This document shows positions 6,642-10,423 of a stretch of 10,423 nt of DNA, in pieces (the stretch's first letter is position 1; each line of letters starts with the position of its first letter). A program made the position numbers and the translations under genes. This DNA is from Actinomycetota bacterium (GTDB lineage: Bacteria > Actinomycetota > UBA4738 > G016210805): positions 1-10,423 of the forward strand of contig JACQTL010000221.1 of NCBI GenBank assembly GCA_016210805.1. Direction: 5' to 3'. Under the pieces are notes generated by a model. That model made no database searches. It was not told the origin of the DNA and saw only the letters and a program-made list of their open reading frames with translations.

Positions 6642-6768
6642 TGTTGTCGGCGGCCTGGTCGTCGCTGATCCCGGCGGCCTCGGCGGCGGCCTTCAGCTCG
6701 TCGTAGACGATGTGGCGGTCGTCGCCGTGGGAGTCGTTCGGGACTCCGCACCCGCAGGTCATGCACAT
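6610..6768 (-). CDS. Small Cys-rich protein with N-terminal CxxCxC motif
   Basis: A 52-residue protein starting MCMTCGCGVPNDSHGDD, with C2, C5 and C7 followed by H14 and H19, a metal-binding-like cluster. The rest is one amphipathic acidic helical region (HIVYDELKAAAEAAGISDD) ending NIKSTLANVER. I recall short actinobacterial hypotheticals beginning MCxxCGCGxPxDxHGD, but know of no function. The ATG at 6768 has GGGAG seven bases upstream; a longer frame to 6852 exists but runs through the promoter region and looks non-coding. The stop lies inside the kinase gene, a 32-base tail-to-tail overlap. It has its own promoter-like TATCAT. The conserved look of the motif, good start signals and promoter support a real gene. 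Confidence 0.75.
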   Translation of the reverse strand: MCMTCGCGVPNDSHGDDRHIVYDELKAAAEAAGISDDQAADNIKSTLANVER

Positions 6769-6854
6769 GGCCGTTCTCCCTTCTCTAGCGCTAATACTGA
6801 CTGATGATACACCAACCCCTTCTTCTCCGGGCCACCGCTGTAGGCTCCCCACCG
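6769..6854. promoter_or_regulatory. Divergent promoter region, less GC-rich than its surroundings
   Basis: This 86-base gap between the Cys-rich gene and the phosphatase gene contains the most AT-rich patch around (about 6783-6815). On the minus strand TATCAT (6809-6804), preceded by TG, is a good extended -10 with a leader of about 30 bases to ATG 6768. On the plus strand TAGGCT (6841-6846) ends 8 bases before GTG 6855 and suits a leaderless transcript. A perfect 8-bp palindrome, TAGCGCTA (6786-6793), falls in the start of the minus-strand leader and could be an operator. Confidence 0.5.
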
Positions 6855-7511
6855 GTGCTCCTGCTGCTGATCCGCCACGCCCTGACGCCCTCGACGGGCC
6901 GGGTGCTGTACGGCCGCTCCGAGGGGGTCGGGCTCTCCCCCGCCGGGCTGGAGCAGGCCGAGCGGCTGGCCGAGCGGCTCCGGCCCCTGCCCATCGGGGC
7001 GATCTACTCGAGCCCCCTGGAGCGAGCCCTCCAGACGGCCGCCCCCCTGGCCGCGGGCCGGGGGATCCGCGTGGTCCGCAGGGACGCCCTCATGGAGTCC
7101 GACGCCGGGACGTGGACCGGCCGCCGGCTCTCCGACGTCCGCCGGACCCGGGCCTGGCGGACCGTGCAGCGGTCGCCCTCCCGGTTCCGGTTCCCGGGAG
7201 GCGAGCGGCTCGTGGAGGTCGGCGAGAGGGCCGTCGCCGAGGTCGAGCGGATCGCCGAGCTCCATCCCGGCGGCGTGGTGGCCGTGGTCTCGCACGCGGA
7301 CCCCATCCGGCTGGTGCTGGCACACCTGGCCGGCGCGCACGTCGACCACTTCCAGAGGATCGTGGTCCACCCGGCCTCGGTCTCGGCGGCGCTGCTCCTT
7401 CCCGGAGACCCGCCCCGGATCCTCCGCGTGAACGACCCCGGGACCCTCGACGACCTGGTCCCGGGCCCGGCCGGCGGCCGGCGGCCGGGGAAGGGAGTTC
7501 TGCGAAGATAG
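6855..7511 (+). CDS. Histidine phosphatase family protein (MSMEG_4193-like)
   Basis: Cytosolic phosphatase/phosphomutase-fold protein of 218 residues. The catalytic pattern is complete: LLIRHALT with nucleophile H8 after R7, the phosphate-binding R57 in SSPLERALQTA, acidic E81 in LMESDAGTW, and H147 in VVSHADPIRL. It resembles the actinobacterial group represented by MSMEG_4193 (TIGR03848), annotated as a probable phosphomutase but with no firm substrate. I chose GTG 6855 because the family motif begins almost at the N-terminus and a TAGGCT -10 sits just before it; the upstream ATG at 6804 would add 17 unrelated residues. DUF3090 starts 4 bases after its stop, and the SCO1664-family gene follows; this trio recurs across actinobacteria. 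The C-terminus (GPAGGRRPGKGVLRR) is basic and probably disordered. Confidence 0.9.
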   Translation: MLLLLIRHALTPSTGRVLYGRSEGVGLSPAGLEQAERLAERLRPLPIGAIYSSPLERALQTAAPLAAGRGIRVVRRDALMESDAGTWTGRRLSDVRRTRAWRTVQRSPSRFRFPGGERLVEVGERAVAEVERIAELHPGGVVAVVSHADPIRLVLAHLAGAHVDHFQRIVVHPASVSAALLLPGDPPRILRVNDPGTLDDLVPGPAGGRRPGKGVLRR

Positions 7512-7515
7512 TCGG

Positions 7516-8025
7516 ATGGAGCTCGGCCCCGTCGACCGGATCACCGCCGACGCGGTCGGTGAGCCCGGGGACCGGACCTTCTACATCCAGGCCCGCAAGG
7601 ACGACCGGCTGGTCACCGTGCTCGTCGAGAAGCAGCAGGTCCAGCTGCTGTCCGCCTCGATCCTGGAGATCCTGGCCCGGGTCGGAAAGGAGACCGGCCA
7701 GGGGCCCGAGGAGGACGACATGGGCCTGGAGTCTCCCGTCGAGCCGGACTTCCGGGCGGGGCGGATGTCCATCGGGTACCAGGAGGACCGGGACCTGCTC
7801 GTCCTGGAGCTCGAGGAGACCCTGCCGGAGGAGGAGGCCGAGGCCCGGGAGGCCGAGCGGCTCCTCCTGTGGGCAACCCGGGAGCAGATGCTGTCCTTAT
7901 CCCGGCACGGGGCCCTGGTCTGCGCCCGAGGCCGCCCGACCTGCCAGCTGTGCGGCAATCCCATGGATCCGGAGGGCCACTGGTGCCCGGCGATGAACGG
8001 CCACCAGAAGACCGGCGAGGCCTGA
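7516..8025 (+). CDS. DUF3090 family protein with zinc-binding-like tail
   Basis: A 169-residue protein of the DUF3090 (TIGR03847) family. The body (about 1-130) is acidic with beta-rich segments such as TFYIQARKDDRLVTVLVEKQ, then SILEILARV and an acidic region around LELEETLPEEEAEAREAERL. The C-terminus is a probable zinc-binding knuckle: C143-Q-L-C146-G-N-P-M-D-P-E-G-H155-W-C157-P, with H163 close by, the family's CxxCGxPxDPxGHxCPxxNGH pattern. No enzymatic motif is evident and the function is unknown. The ATG lies 4 bases after the phosphatase stop, so the genes are co-translated or at least co-transcribed. The gene's tail overlaps the likely start of the next gene. Family identity is firm from the tail motif and position. 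Confidence 0.9.
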   Translation: MELGPVDRITADAVGEPGDRTFYIQARKDDRLVTVLVEKQQVQLLSASILEILARVGKETGQGPEEDDMGLESPVEPDFRAGRMSIGYQEDRDLLVLELEETLPEEEAEAREAERLLLWATREQMLSLSRHGALVCARGRPTCQLCGNPMDPEGHWCPAMNGHQKTGEA

Positions 8026-8762
8026 TCCCGCCGGGAGCCCCGGCGGTCCCCACCACGCCGGAGGCCCGGGCAGAGGCGGAGAGGCTGCTGGTCGAGGGGG
8101 ACATGGAGCTCCTCGGGCTCCTCCCCCGGGCGTCCAACTCGACGTTCCTGGCCCGGGTGTGCTCGGAGGACCGGGAGACCCTGGCCGTGTACAAGCCCCG
8201 GTCGGGCGAGGCCCCCCTGTGGGACTTCCCCGACGGGACGCTGTACCGCAGGGAGGTGGCGGCCTACGTGGTGGCCCGGGCCCTGGGGTGGCCGGCCGTC
8301 CCCCCCACCGTGGCCCGCGAAGGGCCGGAGGGCCCCGGCTCGGTCCAGCTCTTCGTGGAGATGGACCCGGCCGGCGAGCACTACCTCACCCTCCGGGGCT
8401 CCCACGACTTCCGCCGGGTGGCCGCGTTCGACGTCCTGGTGAACAACGCCGACCGGAAGTCGGGCCACTGCCTGCTGGACCGGGAGGGGATGGTGTTCGT
8501 GGTCGACCACGGCGTCTCCTTCAGCGCCGAGCCCAAGCTCCGCACGGTGATCTGGGAGTTCGCCGGGGATGCCATCCCGGAGGACATCGCCGCGGACATC
8601 CGCCGGTTCACGGGGCGCCTGGGGACCCTGCGGGCGGAGCTCGAGGGGCTCCTGGCCCGGCGGGAGGTCGACGCGCTGGCCGGGCGGGCCGAGGGGCTCC
8701 TGGCCGCCGGGATGTTCCCCCATCCCGGTCCGGGCCGCCCGTTCCCGTGGCCGGTGGTGTGA
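7983..8762 (+). CDS. SCO1664-family protein, PI3/4-kinase-like fold
   Basis: Third member of the conserved trio (TIGR03843 type). Kinase-like elements are clear: an ATP-lysine candidate K71 in AVYKPRSGEAPLWDFP, the catalytic-loop pattern DVLVNNADRKSGH (D150, N154, D157), and the metal-binding VFVVDHGVSFS (D175), an arrangement shared with PI3/4-kinases and HipA-type kinases. The substrate, protein or small molecule, is unknown. The start is uncertain: GTG 7983 has GGAGGG six bases upstream and overlaps DUF3090 by 43 bases, though that purine run also encodes part of the DUF3090 zinc tail. The next ATG (8103) would cut off the region AEAERLLVEG, which looks part of the conserved N-terminus. 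With GTG 7983 the protein has 259 residues. The domain is convincing; the biochemical role is inferred. Confidence 0.88.
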   Translation: MPGDERPPEDRRGLIPPGAPAVPTTPEARAEAERLLVEGDMELLGLLPRASNSTFLARVCSEDRETLAVYKPRSGEAPLWDFPDGTLYRREVAAYVVARALGWPAVPPTVAREGPEGPGSVQLFVEMDPAGEHYLTLRGSHDFRRVAAFDVLVNNADRKSGHCLLDREGMVFVVDHGVSFSAEPKLRTVIWEFAGDAIPEDIAADIRRFTGRLGTLRAELEGLLARREVDALAGRAEGLLAAGMFPHPGPGRPFPWPVV

Positions 8763-8805
8763 TGGGCTTCTCACGTCCGGCCGCCGCCCCGCGTTCCATC
8801 CCACG

Positions 8806-9285
8806 GTGAGCATCCCGCCCTTCGCCGCGTTCCTGGAGGAGCACCGCGGGCCGGTGTACCGGTTCCTGGTGGCCGCCGTGGGCCGCGACGGGGCGGACGA
8901 CTGCTTCCAGGAGACGTTCCTGTCGGCGCTCCGGGCCTACCCGCGCCTCCGGGACGCGTCGAACCTGCGGTCCTGGGTGCTCACGATCGCGAACCGCAAG
9001 GCCATCGACCACCACCGGGCCCGGGCCCGGGCCATACCCGTCGGGGCCGCGGTGGCCGAGGCCGGCGGGCGAGGGGCCGTGTCCGGCCCCGACGGCGATC
9101 CGGAGGTGTGGTGGGCCGTCCGGGCGCTGCCCCCGGCCCAGAGGGCCGCGGTGGTGCACCGGTACGTCCTGGACCTCCCCTACGCGGAGGTGGCCCGGAT
9201 CCTCGGGTGCTCCGAGGAGGCGGCCCGGGCGGCGGCCTACGAGGGCCGGAGGAAGCTCCGGACCGTGCTGGAGGGAACGAGATGA
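8806..9285 (+). CDS. ECF-like RNA polymerase sigma factor
   Basis: A 159-residue sigma-70 family protein with only regions 2 and 4, as in ECF sigma factors. Region 2 (about residues 4-75) includes FLEEHRGPVYRFLV, DDCFQETFLSALRAYPRLRD and SWVLTIANRKAIDHHRAR. Region 4 (about 104-150) includes LPPAQRAAVVHRYVLDLPYAEVARILGC, followed by SEEAARAAAYEGRRKLR, the recognition helix. GTG 8806 is the best start, since it places region 2 at the N-terminus; no Shine-Dalgarno-like sequence or -10 box is obvious in the 43 bases after the SCO1664-family stop. No zinc-finger anti-sigma gene follows. Instead the stop overlaps the ATG of an alkyltransferase (ATGA), so the two are translationally coupled and probably functionally linked. 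Target promoters are unknown. Confidence 0.87.
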   Translation: MSIPPFAAFLEEHRGPVYRFLVAAVGRDGADDCFQETFLSALRAYPRLRDASNLRSWVLTIANRKAIDHHRARARAIPVGAAVAEAGGRGAVSGPDGDPEVWWAVRALPPAQRAAVVHRYVLDLPYAEVARILGCSEEAARAAAYEGRRKLRTVLEGTR

Positions 9286-9905
9286 ACGAGCTCTTCGAGA
9301 TGCGGAGCGAGGACCTGGACGGGCCGGCGAACCGGGCCGCGGCCCGGTTCGTGGAGCGGGCCCGGGGGGCCGGCCTGATCGACGTGGCCTACGCCTTCGT
9401 CCCCTCGCCGTTCGGGGACCTCCTGGTGGCCACGAGCCGCCGGGGCCTGGTCCGGATCGACTACCCGGGACCCGACCCCGACCGGGCCATCGAGGAGCTG
9501 GCCACGGAGCTCTCCCCCCGGGTCCTGGAGTCGCCGGGGAGCCTGGACCCCGTCCGCCGCGAGCTGGACGAGTACTTCGCCGGGCGGAGGCAGGCCTTCG
9601 ACGTTCCCGTGGACCTCTCGCTGGTCCGGGGGTTCACCAGGCGGGTCCTGCGGGCCACCGCCCGGATCCCCTTCGGTGAGCTGGCCACGTACCGGGACGT
9701 GGCCACCAGGGCGGGGAGCCCCGCGGCCGTACGGGCCGCCGGGAACGCCCTGGGGTCGAATCCGATCCCCATCGTGGTTCCCTGCCACCGGGTCGTGCGC
9801 ACGGGAGGGGGGCTGGGCGGCTACACGGGGGGCCTGGAGCGCAAGGAGTTCCTCCTGGAGCTCGAGGGGGTCCACCACGCCGCCCGGGCCGACCCGGTAC
9901 CGTAG
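9282..9905 (+). CDS. ogt: Methylated-DNA-[protein]-cysteine S-methyltransferase
   Basis: Suicide repair enzyme that takes the alkyl group from O6-alkylguanine onto its own cysteine. The 207-residue protein has acceptor C168 in IPIVVPCHRV and the DNA-binding helix region PFGELATYRDVA (130-141). The arginine finger is R151 in AVRAAGNALG, and N160 is the hinge residue; the 17-residue spacing between R151 and C168 equals that of R128 and C145 in human MGMT. GLGGYTGGLERK follows. The N-terminus has about 35 extra residues (MNELFEMRSEDLDGPANRAA and on) before the usual first strand; these resemble neither the Ada metal-binding domain nor any domain I know. The ATG overlaps the sigma factor stop (ATGA). 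It is a complete, presumably active enzyme, probably expressed with the sigma factor. Confidence 0.95.
   Translation: MNELFEMRSEDLDGPANRAAARFVERARGAGLIDVAYAFVPSPFGDLLVATSRRGLVRIDYPGPDPDRAIEELATELSPRVLESPGSLDPVRRELDEYFAGRRQAFDVPVDLSLVRGFTRRVLRATARIPFGELATYRDVATRAGSPAAVRAAGNALGSNPIPIVVPCHRVVRTGGGLGGYTGGLERKEFLLELEGVHHAARADPVP
9898..9903 (+). promoter_or_regulatory. Possible -10 box for a leaderless transcript
   Basis: TACCGT fits TANNNT and ends 7 bases before GTG 9911, the distance expected if transcription starts at the start codon itself. It lies in the last codons of the alkyltransferase gene. No -35 box is clear, and read-through from the alkyltransferase is an alternative. Confidence 0.3.
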
Positions 9906-9910
9906 GCCCC

Positions 9911-10423
9911 GTGAACGCCCACCGGCGGGACCGCATCCGCTGGCTCCCCGCCGCCGGGCTGGCATGGGGGGGAGTGGTCCTCGGCCACCTGGTGGCCTAC
10001 CTGCTGGCCTCCCCGGACCCCGCCGCCAGGGCGGCCCATCTCTCCGCCACCGGGCACGGTGGGTTCCACACCCTGGTCATGGCCGTGGCGGGGGCTCTCC
10101 CGGTGGCCCTGGCCCTGGTGGCCGCGAGGGCCGTCCGGCCGGGTGGGGAGCCACCGTCCCGAGGGGCGACGGCGATCGTCCTGCTGTCCCTCCAGGTCCC
10201 GGGGTTCGCCCTGGTGGAGAGCGTCGAGCGCGGCAGCGTCGCCCTGGCCCTGGCCGACCCCGTCGTCCTCGGCGGGCTGGCCGTCCAGGTCGTCCTGGCC
10301 CTGCTCGGCGCCGTCGCCTCGACGGCGTTCGAGCGCGCCGTGGGCGAGGTGGCCCGGGCGCTCCGCTCGGTCCCGCCGCGCCGCGCACCGTCGCCCGCTC
10401 CAACCCTCCCCCTCCACAGGGAC
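9911..10423 (+). CDS. Unidentified multi-spanning membrane protein (3' end beyond window)
   Basis: The 171 visible codons run to the window edge without a stop. From GTG 9911 the protein begins VNAHRRDRIRW and then shows about four hydrophobic segments: residues 12-33 (LPAAGLAWGGVVLGHLVAYL), 51-72, 85-101 and 116-142. Short loops carry ATGHGGFHTL after segment 1 and ESVERGSVALALADP after segment 3. The tail is proline- and arginine-rich (RSVPPRRAPSPAP). The histidines in segment 1 and the GHGGFH loop could bind a metal or haem, but this is a guess. I do not recognise the family. The start follows the alkyltransferase stop by 5 bases, with no ribosome-binding site but a possible leaderless promoter. 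Frame integrity over the full length and membrane-like composition support a real gene. Confidence 0.65.
   Translation, partial: MNAHRRDRIRWLPAAGLAWGGVVLGHLVAYLLASPDPAARAAHLSATGHGGFHTLVMAVAGALPVALALVAARAVRPGGEPPSRGATAIVLLSLQVPGFALVESVERGSVALALADPVVLGGLAVQVVLALLGAVASTAFERAVGEVARALRSVPPRRAPSPAPTLPLHRD

Noticed and set aside
6804..6854. N-terminal extension of the phosphatase from ATG 6804
   Set aside because: The 17 extra residues are unlike the family, whose RHA/RHG motif lies at the very N-terminus, and they run through the promoter region.
1..10423. CRISPR arrays, tRNA/rRNA genes, insertion sequences, phage or attachment sites
   Set aside because: Read through for regular repeats, cloverleaf-like segments, transposase motifs and terminal inverted repeats; none was seen. 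The genes look like ordinary chromosomal loci.

Overview
The window is very GC-rich (about 70% by eye), with dense, often overlapping genes, many GTG starts and several TANNNT -10 boxes lying directly in front of start codons. These traits, a RegX3-like regulator and a phosphatase / DUF3090 / SCO1664-family gene trio point to an actinobacterium (Actinomycetota), probably outside the well-studied genera. No rRNA, tRNA, CRISPR array, insertion sequence or phage gene is visible, and no stretch over 300 bases lacks a gene.

Left block (1-4808, all on the minus strand, read right to left). It starts with a C-terminal fragment of PhoU (46 codons). Next come a RegX3/PhoP-type response regulator, a DUF47 PhoU-like protein, a PiT-family phosphate transporter, an arsenate reductase, a SAM-dependent methyltransferase, and 4-hydroxyphenylpyruvate dioxygenase, which is cut by the window edge. 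The DUF47-Pit-ArsC-methyltransferase part is tightly packed and looks like one operon for phosphate uptake with arsenate detoxification.

Centre (4808-6641). A PhoR/SenX3-type sensor kinase gene runs on the plus strand, diverging from the phoU fragment and regulator. Between them lie two GTGAAC units spaced exactly 11 bp, the layout of a Pho box. The kinase reading frame is broken once, at a run of four G (5464-5467), between its second membrane segment and its HAMP domain. Kinase, regulator, Pho box and transporter together make a phosphate-starvation control locus.

Right block (6610-10423). A 52-residue Cys-rich protein is encoded on the minus strand, its 3' end overlapping the kinase gene. 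A short, less GC-rich divergent promoter region separates it from the plus-strand trio: histidine phosphatase, DUF3090 protein with a zinc-binding-like tail, and SCO1664-family protein with a PI3/4-kinase-like core. An ECF-like sigma factor follows, overlapping by ATGA an O6-alkylguanine-DNA alkyltransferase. The window ends in an unidentified multi-spanning membrane protein, open at the right edge.

The points most worth following are the phoU remnant beside the Pho box, the kinase frameshift, the poorly understood kinase/phosphatase trio, and the sigma factor-alkyltransferase pair.
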